Origin: Asterochloris sp. CNOR1
Taxonomy: Eukaryota; Chlorophyta; Trebouxiophyceae; Trebouxiales; Trebouxiaceae
Assembly (NCBI GenBank): GCA_963969365.1
Contig: OZ017762.1
Location: 868,001 to 932,000, forward strand
Length of the DNA: 64,000 nt
Reading direction: 5' to 3'
Shown: in pieces, positions 1 to 12,600 of the stretch
Numbering within the stretch: position 1 is the first letter of the stretch
Layout of the letters: each line of letters opens with the position of its first letter
The notes under the pieces: model-generated
Database searches by the model: none
The model's input: the letters and a program-made list of their open reading frames with translations, nothing else
What the model was told of the DNA's origin: nothing
Translations under genes and position numbers: made by a program

Positions 1-3000
1 TGCTGTAGGCACAGACTGCCTAGGGGCCAGGTGGCCTTGTGCCAGGCCTGCAGCAGGGCGTCGGGCAGCGGGTGCTGCAGGCGCACTGCCTGCTTGGCCG
101 TCAGCTGGGACATGTACCTGCAGATAGAGGACATAGTCTGATCGGCAATCTGAAAACCACTTAAGCTCTAGCATACTGTCAGCTGGGAGGTGTGCTTGCA
201 CACACAAAGGACACAAGCTAGCAGGATACTCCAGAGTGAATGCAGCTCCAGCCTTCCCTCTGCTAGACCTTGTACCTGCACGATGGTGGCGGACAGTTTG
301 AAGTCGAGCAGGCAGTGCCTGAACCCGAGCTCTGGTCGGGCTGTGCAGCAGTGAGCCTGGGCCCAAGGGCACGGCAGCCGGACACATGGCACCAGCCTAC
401 TCCCAGCCGCAGGCAGCCTCACATGGGTCAGTCACATCACCTCTTCACCTCCAACAAGCAGCCAGTACCTGACACTGAGGCATGGCTGCAGAGGCAGACA
501 CATGAGGTGTGGGGACTCACAGAGCGCTGTTGACGCGGACAGCCCCCTCCGCATCCAGGCGGCTTGTCAGGTCGCCAAAGGCAGTTGACTGCAGCAGGAC
601 CTGCGCTCCCGTGGCCTCCTGCCAGCCTGCTATGGACTGCGCCAGGGCCTGGCGCGGCCAGGCCGACTGCAGGGCTGCCTGAAGCGAAGCCTCATCTGAC
701 ACCTGCGTGCCAGAGGGACGCAAGTAAGTGGCGCCAAGGGCAGCTGCAGGCATGAACATACCGCTGAAGTCTGCTGCCTTTGTGAGAGGCAGGTCTTCCT
801 TGACTCTCCAGCGTCCCTGCTACTGGTGAAGAAGACGGCAACCTTTGAGCTGGGCCGTACTAAAATTGCCCCTGATTCAAGCACTCGCGTTTGTGTAGCT
901 CACCATGGGAATCTCCTGTAGGCTGAGGCACCCACACCCAGGGCTGAGAGCTGCCGCCAGCGTCTGGCGCACTCTTGCATTGCTGGTTGCAGTTGGCAGC
1001 TGCTGCCACTTCAGAACAAAGGGCTCCTGCACATGGCCTAGCCTGGAGGCAGCAGGAAGTGCTTGTGATCCTCAAGTTGTGTACAGGCATCAGACACACA
1101 GCAATGGGAACCAGCGAAAGCCTGAGACTGGCTGCCTGGGCACGGCGACATTTCGACCAAGCATGGGATGAGTTGGGATAAGAGCTGCACATATCAGACA
1201 CATGAACAAGCCCACTGCCGCGTGCTGGCGTCTCTGGTGGCGTCACAGCAGTTCATATGCAGCCGGGCGGGCTGGCGCACCTGTGCAGCGCCCTGTCTGG
1301 GAGCACCCCAAAGGCCAGCATGTGGGTGCAGGTCAGCCAGAGCACGCAGGCCTGGGTGGGGTGCCCCTGCACGGCCTGCAGCAGAGCAGCACGTGCCGCG
1401 GGGCCCACTACCCAGGGATCCCTGGCCTCCAGACCTGCAGTCAGAGGTGGCACAGTGTGTCAGACAACTCCTGCAGCAGCCATCTGCCTGTGATGTGCTG
1501 GGAGCAAAGGGGAGAAATGGAGCCGTCGCCTCCAACGAGGAAGCAGAGTGAGAGCAGGGGCTGAGTACACTTGCCACACTGTGAGCTGTTACTGGCAACA
1601 GTGACCCAGGGCAGCTGCATCTGTCAAGTGCATGTGCACCACCAGCTCTGCTGCACAGCTCTGCTCAGCTCCCCTGCCCAGTGTGGACAGACAACCAAAG
1701 CAGCTGGCCCCACCTGGAACCTTTGCGCTGTGAGAGGCGTGCTGCACAGCTTTGCACATCTCTCCTGCCCAGGCTTCCGCCAGCTCAGCCCTCTCTGCAG
1801 CCACCCAGAGCTGCAGCAGGCGCAGCATTAGGTCCAGGGCAGCGCTGCTGCGCATGTCAGCTGCAGGTTGGGTCTGCTGGTCGCCAGTCACATCCACAAA
1901 GCCTGTGGTGGCTGCTGTGGGGTCAGTCAGCGGGGCGCTGGCTATGCGAATGATCCCGTGCTGCAGCAGCAGGGCTTTCTCTGCCCAGCTGGCTTGCACC
2001 TGCAGGCAGCGCGGGGCAGAGTGCAACCATCAAAACAGTGAGGCTGTGCAGACGATCTGGCGGGTGACTGCAGGACATTTGCAGCGCAAAGGGCGTGGCT
2101 TCAAGCGGCCCAGCAGCACAGGAGCTCCAAGAGACCCTCTACACAAGTGTTGTGCACAAGCCCCAATCTGAAGCACAGCCGGTGTCCCACACGAAGCAAA
2201 GCATGGGCACTGGGGGCCAAGTAAAAGCAGCAGCGGCAGGTCCCACAGTGGACAGGCTTCCTCAAGGCTGCTGAGCCACAGCTCCAGCATGTATGCTGCT
2301 CTCCTTGGCTGCTGCCAGCCCCAGCCTGTAGCTGGCCTCATGCTGCATCGTTGACATTGCATTGACGTTCAGAGCCAGACGCATGGAGAGCACCTTGGCC
2401 GCAGCCAGCCACAGACGATAGCTCGGCTGCTGGCTTTCCAGAGCCTTCTCTCCAAACCCTGGCAGCTGCACCGCCTTGGCAGGCGCTGTGGACAACACGT
2501 GCTGGGTGTAGAGCGGCAGGTACAGCAGCCACAGGCGGGTGTGGGTCAGCGGCATGCTAAGCCCCTTCGCCAGCACCTTGAGCGCACGTTGCAGCGCCAC
2601 GCCTGCAGGCAGAGGATCCAGCAGTGTCGACCCCAGAACTCGCATTGCAAGCAGGTGGTGACTTGACACGAGGGACGGGCAACTTGATCACCATAGCAGC
2701 TTTGCTGGCCCTCTTCGTATACTGCATGGGCAGACATGTTTGGCGCACCACCCTAGCCGCTGGGTGAGGGCGCGTACGGCACTGGAGCATTCAGTTCACG
2801 CCCACCTGACTTGCCAGGCTCTGGCTGCCTGAAGCCCAGGCACTTGACTGCCAGCAGCAGCCACTCCCCCTCCTGACCCTGCAGCGACTCAAAGCACTGC
2901 CTCCAGTCAGCCTCGCTCAGCGCAGCAGGGCCGGCAGCTGGTGAGCTGCTGGCCGCAGTGGGGGCTGCTGCAGGGGCCGCTGCCCCAGCAGGCAACCCCG

Positions 3001-6000
3001 CCGCCTGGCTGGCAGAGCCGCCCTGGAAGTAGCGTCCCAGCTGGCGCCTCCCAGGCGCTGCTTGGCTCTCCTCTGCCTCGAGGTGATCTCCTGGGCCACC
3101 GGCCGGCAAGGCAGGCAGCTCGTACCCGTCCCAGCTCTGCAGGAGGCTCCAAGGCAGCGGCGGCAGCCCGTTCTGCACAGAGCCCAGCAGCTGAGAGGCA
3201 AAGGGGGTCCTCTGGGGCCCCTCTGCGGCCTCGCCAGATTCTGGGCCGGCCTGCCAAGCTGCTGGCACTGTGTACGCAGGGCGAGCCGTCTCAAAGGAGG
3301 TCGCCTTGCGCCGCAACAACTCCACCCGCTGCTGGAGCAGGCGCGTTGAGGCGGCGCTCCTGGCACCGTCCGTGCCTGGGAGCAGAATGCGGTTGGGGCG
3401 CATGTTCCCCAGCAGCTGCTTGGCCAGCTGCTCCAGCTGCGCTGCTGTGAGGCTTCCCCCCGGGAGCTTGGGCATCACTGCCTTGACGCCGGCCCTGCAG
3501 ACAGCAGATCAACAAGCTGCAGCCAGAGTCAAAGGTGGTATGGCAACTAGCACGTATTGGCATTTGTGATGTTGTCTTCAAAGACACCTCCAGAGCAGAC
3601 CTGTGTCAGCAGTAAGAGCAAGTGCTGGCAGGGCAGGACGCCATGCAGGCATCAGTGCTGCCTGATGCAAGTGCAGGTGGCAAGCGCCGGGGATAAGCTA
3701 GGCTTGTATTCGAAATCAAAATTTCACTGGCATCTCCAAATGCAGGCACTGAATTGGCGACTGACAAAGTGCTGGTAACGAAGAAGCAAGTTGAACAGTT
3801 GCAAGCTTGTGGCCATACCAGCAGCCAACTGTTCTGGCATATATGCATGGTCGACAGCATGCCCACAACTTCCCACAAGGGTCCCAGGAACATGCAATGA
3901 TTTGCATGACAACAGTTATTACAGGGGAACGCTGCAGTAAGGCAGATAGCACAACCGCCCCTGAAGCACATGCACTCTGCACCTCCTGGCCAGGACCTGC
4001 AGGTCTGAGAGGATGGTCACCCCCTGCAGCTGGTAGTCGGTCTTCATCTGGTAGGGGCAGGCAGCATCGTTGCATTTGCCACGAGCGTCAAAGTAGCAGA
4101 GGGGCCAGTGTGGGTCCAGGCGGTGGGCAAAGGTGGCGGAGGTCAGGGGCATGCGACTGACTAGCTGGTAGGCCTCAGTCAGCCTGCAGGGCACAGGGAG
4201 CATTGACAACAGAGCCGTGCAGAGCCGTGAAAGCGAGGCTGTGCACAAGAACACTGACGTGCTTTTGAAAAAAGGATTGTCCAGGAGCAAAGCCAAAATG
4301 TGGCTGCTCCCATGCTAAGATAAAGAGGGCAGCAGGCTTGCACCCTTTAGGCAGCTTGAGCTGCACCACTTTAGCAGCAGCCTGCCAGGCCTGGCTGCGA
4401 ATCGCATCTGCACACTGGCACAGCATCAGCACAGCAACAGCGCAGCAGCAGCATCACCCCCACACATCTGTTGTCATGCACACCTGATGACTGTGTCTGC
4501 TGGGCATGTGTCTGCTGGTATGCAGAGCATCACACTTCAACCCACACCAAGCCAGATTGGATGCGTGGACCATGAGCAGGGAGCTCCCCCGCACATCAAG
4601 CGCAGCAGAGCAAAGCCCCTGGCTGCCTGGACCCACCTGTATGTGTGGAACATGAGCAGGGGGCTCTCATATGCCGTTAGTGCGGCTCCAGTGGGTTCCT
4701 GTAACCGCTGCAAGGCGTGAGCCTCATCACTGTGCAAACGCAGCTCCTGCTGGGGCCCAGCCCATGCCAGAAAGGCAAAGGCGCCCAGCCCCGGTGCAGC
4801 CTCCCCAGATGCCTTAGCCTGCACAGGGATGAGGTGATCTTGTGCATCCAATGTGCACTGTAGGTTGAACTGCATCCAGGAGCACCTTTTGTAGCCCCAT
4901 CTAGGAACAGGCATTCACTCCCCTCAGCCTGCGGGCCAGAGGCCTGGTGCCTTGCTCAGTGAGTTCTCAATCAGTCTGAGCAGGCATTGCAGGCATAAGT
5001 TCAGAGCATGTAGTGATCTGGCGCTGCCAACCCCCGTGTCAGGGCTGCACCATTGGAATCCACGCCTCACAGCCCTGGCACACTGGTAAAGCCCCACTCC
5101 CGCCCACCTGCTGGGGCTTGCTGGCCATAACGATCTGGATCCCCCCACTCTTAGGCCTGCCTGGCACTACCTTCTGCAGCTTGGCCAACTTCTGACTGCC
5201 TAACAGGGGGCTGAACACATCCTCCATATCGCCGGCTGCAGAGCTGGGTGCCCCAGCCTCCCCCAGTGCATCTGCCTTGCGCTTTCCACCCACAGCAGCC
5301 GTAGCCACAGCTTCGTCTGCACCGCTTCCTGCAAGGGCAGGGGCCCAACATCAGGCTGCTGGCTGCCCCTGCTATGTCGCGCATAGCTGCACCAGCACTT
5401 CCACGAAAAGAACAGTGATGACAACTTGCTGCTGTACCTGTGGACAGCTTTAGAGCCATGCAAAGGCAACATATGGTAGGGTGCAGCAGGGTGGACAAAT
5501 TGTGCAATGCATTGGTGTCTCCTTGCAGGGTCCTGCAGGGGCACCACACAAACTGACAGCGGAGGTTGCAGCACACAGACGGCACAACATCCAGCAGCTG
5601 TCAATGCCACCGACCCACCTTGCGGCGTCTGGGCGGCCACGTCAAAAGGTGGCGGCTGGGCACGCGCTGGGGCATGTTCCCCCAATGGCGCAAAGTGCAG
5701 CGTGCTGCTGCCGTCTGCCGCCGGTGCAGGCAGCCCCTCATCTAGCTCCATGGGCTCTGCAACATCCTGTGGGCCTGGCTGGCGGGCAGCCTCCACCTCA
5801 GCAGTGGCATCGCCCAGGCCCTCAAAACTGATGAAGGCTTCAGGGGAGGCGTGCTGGGGCACAGAGGCAGAGGGCGCCTTGTCAGCCTGCTTCTGAGCAG
5901 GGACAGCAGCGCCCCTGCTCTGTGCAACGTCTAACTGGCCTGCGACAGCCCCCTCCTTGCTCGTGCCTAGATGGTTAGGCCTGGTCTCAGCTGCTGGCTG

Positions 6001-9000
6001 GGGTTGCCCTGAGGAGGCAGGTGCAGCAGCTGCGGCCTGAGCCGGGGTCGACCCGACGGAAGCTGGCTGTGGTGCTGGGACGCCAGCAGCAGCAGGACCT
6101 GGCTGTGGCGCTGGTGGTGGTGCTGTGGAAGCAGCAGGCATTTCGCCTTCTGGAGATGCTGCAGCGTCGCTGCCTTCCCCTGTCACTGCCAGCTCCACTG
6201 GGACAGCAGCCTTGGCAAATTCCACTGGTGCTTTTGGGGCTGCCAGCACATCAGCCTGGCCAATTTGGGCTGCTGTTGAAGGTTGTAGCGGTGCAACAGC
6301 CTTTGCTGCTGATGGCGCCTCTGCTGGTGATGGGTGTGGGGCGGCTGCATTGACCCCCTTCCCTTCCACAGGCTCCTCTGCTGGTGCTGGTGCTGCTGCT
6401 GCTGTCACGGGCCGCGTAGCTGCTGGGATGTTCTCCGCTGCCGCATCTGCCGCCGCCGCCGCTGGTGGGGGTGGAACAGTCGCCTTTCCGCCCTCCACTG
6501 CCTGCGCCCAAGCAGGCAGCTCCCCCTGCTCTGAGTCGGTGTCAGCCAGTTCCCCTGGGCTCCCAGCAGTGTCTGTGACCTCAGTGGGAGATGCTGGCCC
6601 GTCCAGCTCCGTGGGAGCAACAGCGGCGACCGCTTCAGAGTTGCGGCCATCCTCAGAGTCGATCTCCATATCGTCAGACTCTGGGGACTTTTTCTTCTTC
6701 TGGGGATGCATTGCTCTGGCTGCAGGGGCTTGGCTGGCTGGCAACAGGAGATCCAGCACCTGCACAGTCACGCATATAGAAGGCTGATATGAAAGGTGTT
6801 AAGAGCTGCTGTGCAGGCAGCTGATGGGCTGACATGGAAGGACTCGCAGGCAGCCTGCAGGCCAGGCCCTGCAGGAACATGCCAGGGGACTCAGTGCCGT
6901 GGGGCTGGGTCATGCTGTGAGTGCAGCAATTGATAGGGCAGCAGGACTGCCAGCTGGCAGCATCTGCAGGGCGGCAAGGCCACAGCAGATTACTGGATGA
7001 CAGGAGGCTGGGTGTTGCTGCCAGTTGCACTTGGAGCTCTGGCGCCTGACAGCAGGTTCAGGGCAGCAGGGGCGGGAGATGAAGTATGTACTCTGCATTG
7101 GGGTGTTGCAAGCTGAGATACATTGTGACAGAACTTGGCAGAAGCAGCACTCAGTATGCCTAACAAGAGTCCAAGAGCTTGCATCAATTGCAGGTGGCTC
7201 CCCCGCCAACTGAAGTTGCATTGAGCGTCTGCAGACTGCAGGCACTGACCTCTGCAAAGCCGCCGCCACTGAGGTTCTCTGTAAGGGGCTCCTCCTTGGG
7301 CTGCACCGCAGCAGGCACCCTATCCTGCTGGCTGCTGATGCCAGGGCCAGCCAATAAAGGCTGGCCAGGCTGGCGCCTGGCCACTGATCGCTTCATGGCC
7401 TCCATGCTCACAAACAGCATCTGGGGCTGCGCAGCAGCACTTCCAGCAGCACGGCTGGTGCTGATTGCGCTGGACAGTGCAGCCCTGGCTGCTGCTGCGG
7501 CGTGATGCAGCACTGCAGGCCCCTGCCTCTCTGCTGACTGGCGCCCAGCTGCCAGGCCAGTCGGGCCAGTCTCTGCTGTGGGCGCAGCAGCCAGGACAGC
7601 CGCTGCTGGCCTGGCTCCAATGGGCCTGGGGCCAGCTGCAGTGGCCGCGGCAGCTGCAGCATTTGGCCTGCTGCCCACCTGTGCAGCTGCCTTCTGTGCG
7701 ACAGAGGACTGGCCCTGAGCCTGTGCCTGCTGCAGGGCCCTGGGCACAGGGCCAGGGAGTGGACGCCTCCCAGGGACTGCTATGGGCCTCGCAGCGAGCT
7801 CCCCTGGTTCTAGAGCGGTAGACAACCCTGCTGACGCAGTTTGCGGGGGACGGGCTGCCACATCTGCGTCCGCCTTGCTCCAGGCCCTGCATGCGCAGCA
7901 GGTCGTTATGTCCCCAAGCGTCTGCAGCTGGGTAAGATCCTTTCTGTGTCGGTGGGCAACACAATGCTATGCCCACCCTGCAGCACCCACCCAGCATCCA
8001 AAGGAGGTCTGCAGAACTGTCAAAGCCAAGCAAGTGCAAGATTTGCACTGCCAAGTATCTGCAGTTCACCATGGTCAAGCCTCTGCAGAGCGCCAGGTGG
8101 GCAGTTGTGCCAGCTACCTTGCACTTTGACAGGGCACAGGCAGGTGCACCATGCTTCCACTTGCCTGCGAGGAGAGGAGGGGCCCTGCCTGGCTGCAGGC
8201 GCTGTCTTCTCAACCTCGCGCTTCCCCTGTTTCCTTGAGGCACTGGGGCTGCGGCGCCGCCTGCCAGGGGAGCCACGCCGACGTGGCGGGGTCGGGCTGC
8301 GCCACGCCTTCTGCCCTGCACGGCGGGCCCCTGCCCTGGCTGGGGAGGGAGACCTGCAGCATGGGCGCATGGTTTCTTGCTTTGAATAAGGGAGGGGAGC
8401 TGAGGGGAGCTGTGCTGACCCGGGTGCCCCACGGCACGAGCGCCTCTGACCGGTCAGGGGCGCCGCGGGCGCACAAGATTGATGGCTGTGCAGCTAGACA
8501 GGGGTGCTGAGCTGGAGTGCTGCTGCCTGCCAAAGGAGGGGCATCTGCAGCAGGTCAGACAGTGGTGGTCAGCTGCTGTGGGGACCTGCAGCATGCATGA
8601 GCTGTCTCGCCCTGTGTGCACCTCTTTCAGGGGATCGGAGTCTCTTAGGTCAGATCTGCAGCACCTTGTTTCTGTGCAGTGCACTGCCCTGCACTGTGCA
8701 TAGCAGGTGATGCAAGGGCATTTTCAAATTGCAGGTATGCTTGCAGGCAGGAGTGGCCAAGTGCTTCCGGCCAAAGTGATTCGCACTGCAGCCAGCTGTG
8801 CAAGCGCTGAACCCTGTATGTTGGGTTTGCCTGGCCAGCCTGCAGCAGGACAGCCTGTGCAGCCACGTCGCCAAGCTGGCGGATGCAGTGTGGGGCGTCG
8901 AACTGCTGCGCTGTGCACACCTGCGGTGGGGGCCAGCTCTGGTGCGGCCACTCCTGCTCAAGTCTCGGCTCCTGGCACGAGTGCCCCGGAACCTGCGCGT

Positions 9001-9565
9001 CTCGCCTGGCCCAGGGCTGTGGCTGCGCGACATCAGCGAGGCAGATCTGCGTACGCACAGTAAGCAGTTGGCAGACTGAACAGCATGACACGACCATGTG
9101 ACACAGGCGGCTGCACTGCACAAGCCGCCTGCCACCACAGGAGAGCAGAAGTCATGACGCGTCGTGGCAAAGCAGGCAAGCAGGCGGTTCGCGACAAACC
9201 TGCTGCGGGCCCGCTTCTTCTGGCATGCAGGCTCTCTGTTGCCCGCCGATCCCTTGCTCCCCCCGCTTCCCCTGCTGCTGGTCTCCGCATCTCTCCCCCT
9301 CAATGCCCTGGCTGCAGGCTCAGCTGGGGCCAGGCCATTGCCAAGAGGCTGGGCGCCGCCGGCACGCAGAGCCTCCCTCTGGGCGCTTCGCACCTTCCCA
9401 GGCGCAGGAGGGGGGATCACAGCGGATGTCGAGCCTGCCTGCTGCTGCCCCGTGCTGCCTGCAAGGGCGCCCGCAGCGGCCCTCTGTGGTGCAGCAGGTG
9501 CAGCAGCAGAGCCAGCTGCGGGAGCAGCAGCAGCAGGCATAGGCTGCTGGGCTCCTGCAGCTGTG

Positions 9566-9613
<48 letters not shown>

Positions 9614-12600
9614 TCTGCCAGCTGCTCTCCTGTGGGGAGGCTAATTGGTTGGCTGGCAGTTGCAGCAACATTCTCCTGCCTGGCAGCAACAGGTGCCTCC
9701 TGCCCCACTGCTGGCTCAGCAGCCAGGCTGAGCAGCCCCCTGGCCACCCCTTGGGCAGCGGCAGCCCCAGCTGCAGGAGCAGGCGCCGCTGCAGGAGCAG
9801 CCCCCAGGCTGCCACCTGTGTCCATGGTGGATAGCCGCAGGGCAGGCGTGGGCTGCAGCCCTGCAGCCTGGTACTTGGCGGCCAGCTGGCGGCTGTGCTG
9901 CGCCTTGCGCGCACGGGAGCGAGCATCATACTCCTCCTTCATGCGCCTCGTCTCCTCTGCATGTGAGCTAAGCAGCTGTCACTGATCAACTCCCCGGGCA
10001 CCCTAGATCTCATGTCAGGCCGCGTCTGGCAGCACTGCAATACCCTGCTGCACACTGCACACCGGTCTGCTCAGGCTCGACAATGGCGAAACATAGCCTG
10101 TTGCAGAAGACCTGTGCCCCAGGGCTAATGTCTAGACTTGCCCCTCCCAAAGCCCCCTGATTGTGCAGTGCATGTGCACCCCTGATTGCAGGCACAAGTC
10201 CCTTGTGCCGGGGTGGCATGAGCACACCTCGCAGCTCCTCAGAGGAGGCGCCAGCCCCCTCCCTGCGCAGCGCCAGAGCCTTACCCCCTGGCGTTGCCCC
10301 TGGCACACCCGGGAGGGCCAGCATGGGTGAGGATGGGGCGGGCAGCGCGACCAGGCCCAGCTTTCTCCTCACCTGCAGCGCAGCGTCGGCGGTGGGGCTT
10401 GGTCTAGGCAGGTCGGCTCTGGGGACATTGATGTCGAGCGTAGGCAGAATGGTGCAGATGCACCGTGCAAAGGCATCAGCAGTGCCCAGCACAGCAGTTC
10501 GGGGGTGACTGCGCCGGCTGACCTGCAATCTGCACCTGCAGCAGCAGCAATTAGCCAGAGGAATGGAGGCCAACAGGTGGTGGCGCCCTGCTGCACATTT
10601 TCTGCAGGCCTGCTTTGCTCCATAGCAGCAGCACCCATGCAAAACATCCATGGCACTAGCTGGCAACCTCATGGACTAGCGATTGCAGCAAGCATGCAAC
10701 TGGCAATGGCGCCCTGAAGTTGTGCCACAGACCTCCCAGCGTGACCTGCAAAGGTGCTCAAGGCCTAGCCGCCAAATTTGAGACCCCTGCAGATGTCTGA
10801 GGCATGGAGAAGCTCTGACCTGGGCCTTGCGTGCTCGGCTGGCATTAAAGTGTGCCGCTGTCTCGCGGGCAATGGCCTGCAGCGCTTCCATCTTCAGCCG
10901 CAGCTTGTCCTCCTCTTGCTGCAGGGCAGGGGTCCTTGACTGGACAGGTTGTTCCCAGGTACAGAAGAGCCACCCCTCTGGGCAGCATCAGGTGAACTTC
11001 ATTCATGGTGTTGGCAGGCTCCCCCGCAAGCCACAGGCAAAGCTGTCAACAGCTGGCTGCAGCAGACGGCACTGGAGGGTAGCAGGCTTTACATCATGCA
11101 GGAAGCAGTCCGATGACAGAGAGAACATGCACCTGCACATGGACACCTGACATGAAGATGGGTTCCAGCCCCCAACATTGCAGGCCGCATTGAGGGCTGC
11201 CAGCTCCTCCTGCGTCCCCCCCTGCTGCCCCATGCACCATGCACAGACACAATGAGCAGCCAGCAGAACCAGGTATGCGTCACAAGACTAACACATGCAA
11301 ATCTGTGAAATCGCTGCATTTGCAGCTCACGTTGAGGGCAACCAGCTCTTCCTGCATCACTGCATGCTGCTCTTTGGTCAGGTCTTGAGGCTCCTCCACC
11401 ACCTGGCCTGCGTACAGCGCCAGGGGCCCCGCTCTGGAGGCAGCTGCAGCCAGGGCAGCAGGTGTGCCGCTAACTGCCCCAGCAGCACCACTGCCAGGGG
11501 CACCCACTCTGCTTGCAACCACAGCCAGGGCACCAGGTGTGCTGGGCTCTGCAGCAGCCGCAGCAGCTGTGCCGGCAGCCGAGTTGAGTGCAGCTCCAGA
11601 CCCCAGCCTAGCACTTGCAACAGAGACATTGCCAGTTGCTGGGGCAGCACTGATGGCAGCCAGAGCTTCTGCTGCCGGAGCCCTGCTGCGAAGCGTCTCT
11701 GGGTCAGGCCCCTCAGGCTCGCCTGTGGGGGCCCCACCAAGAGGCCCCAAATCCCTGCCAGTGTGCTTGACACCTGCTGGCCCCTCTGCCGCTGGGGGCT
11801 GCTGTGCGGAGCTCCTTTCAGCAGCAGCCGCTGCACCTCTGCCGCCCTGCTCCGACCCTGCTGGCACCTCAGCCAGAGTGTCCCTGCCGGTCTGCTCCAC
11901 CTCGGCTGGCACTTCTGCTGACGCTGGAGCCTGCTTTGCAGGATTTCTGGTGGTTCCTGTGCCACCGCTCCTCTGCTCTGTGCCTGCTGAAGCCTCTGCT
12001 GCCACTGGGCTCTGCTGTGCTAACCCCTTGAAGGCAGCTGGGGTGTGCAGGTCCAGCGCGTTAGTGGCACTGGAGCCTGGTACGGCAGTGGTCGACTGCC
12101 CTGCACTGGGTACTGCCGGTATTTGGTGCCTGATCCTGGTAGGGGGGGTGTCTGGCCTGCCAGTGGTGACTGCAGAGAGACGGCTGGGGCCAGGGCCGGC
12201 AGGGGCGGCAGCAGGGGCGGTGGCCCGTGCCAAGGGACCTCCCTGCTGAGGTGATGCGCTGGGTGCCCTTTCCTGGGCGCTCTGCTGCTGCCTTGCTGCA
12301 GAGACAGCGCCCCCGCCTGCAGCAGTGGGTGCCCCTGCTTGGGCAGCCTTTGTGGCAGCCTGGGTGGTGTCACCAGGCAGCTGCCTGTTGGCTGCGCCCT
12401 GAGGGGGGGCCTCCTGGTGGCCAGCCCCAGGGGCAGCGGCCTTGCCTGCAGACACAGGAGGGTTGCCTGTCAGTCAGGGTCATGTGGAAGGCGTTGCCTG
12501 TGCAAAAGGTGTGAAGGATCTGGGAGTCTGTGGCAAGGCTGTAGCTGTTTCATTGCAAGCAGCAATTGTGCATGGCAGCAGCCACAAAGATTACAATCAG

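Noticed and set aside
3997-4183. Donor at 3997 (gtcctgg) for the zinc-finger exon
   Set aside because: The donor at 3983 gives phase 2, which is required by the next exon (AGVKAVMPKLPG).
5200-6771. Single 523-codon minus-strand frame
   Set aside because: Only 5619-6759 is a true exon. The rest reads through the intron and enters the next exon in the wrong frame.
7320-8432. Long minus-strand open frame of 370 codons
   Set aside because: It runs through an intron in a frame different from the RS-rich exon (8165-8353) and the linker exon (7250-7886), which join in phase. It is Cys/Trp/His-rich, typical of an out-of-frame reading.
9085-9985. Plus-strand frames of about 250-270 codons rich in Ser or Ala
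   Set aside because: They are antisense to the (AGC)n polyalanine exon of the ZFC3H1-like gene; the length comes from the repeat.
11464-12249. Plus-strand 261-codon frame
   Set aside because: Antisense shadow of the 1.1-kb Ala/Pro/Gly-rich exon; no splice or start support.
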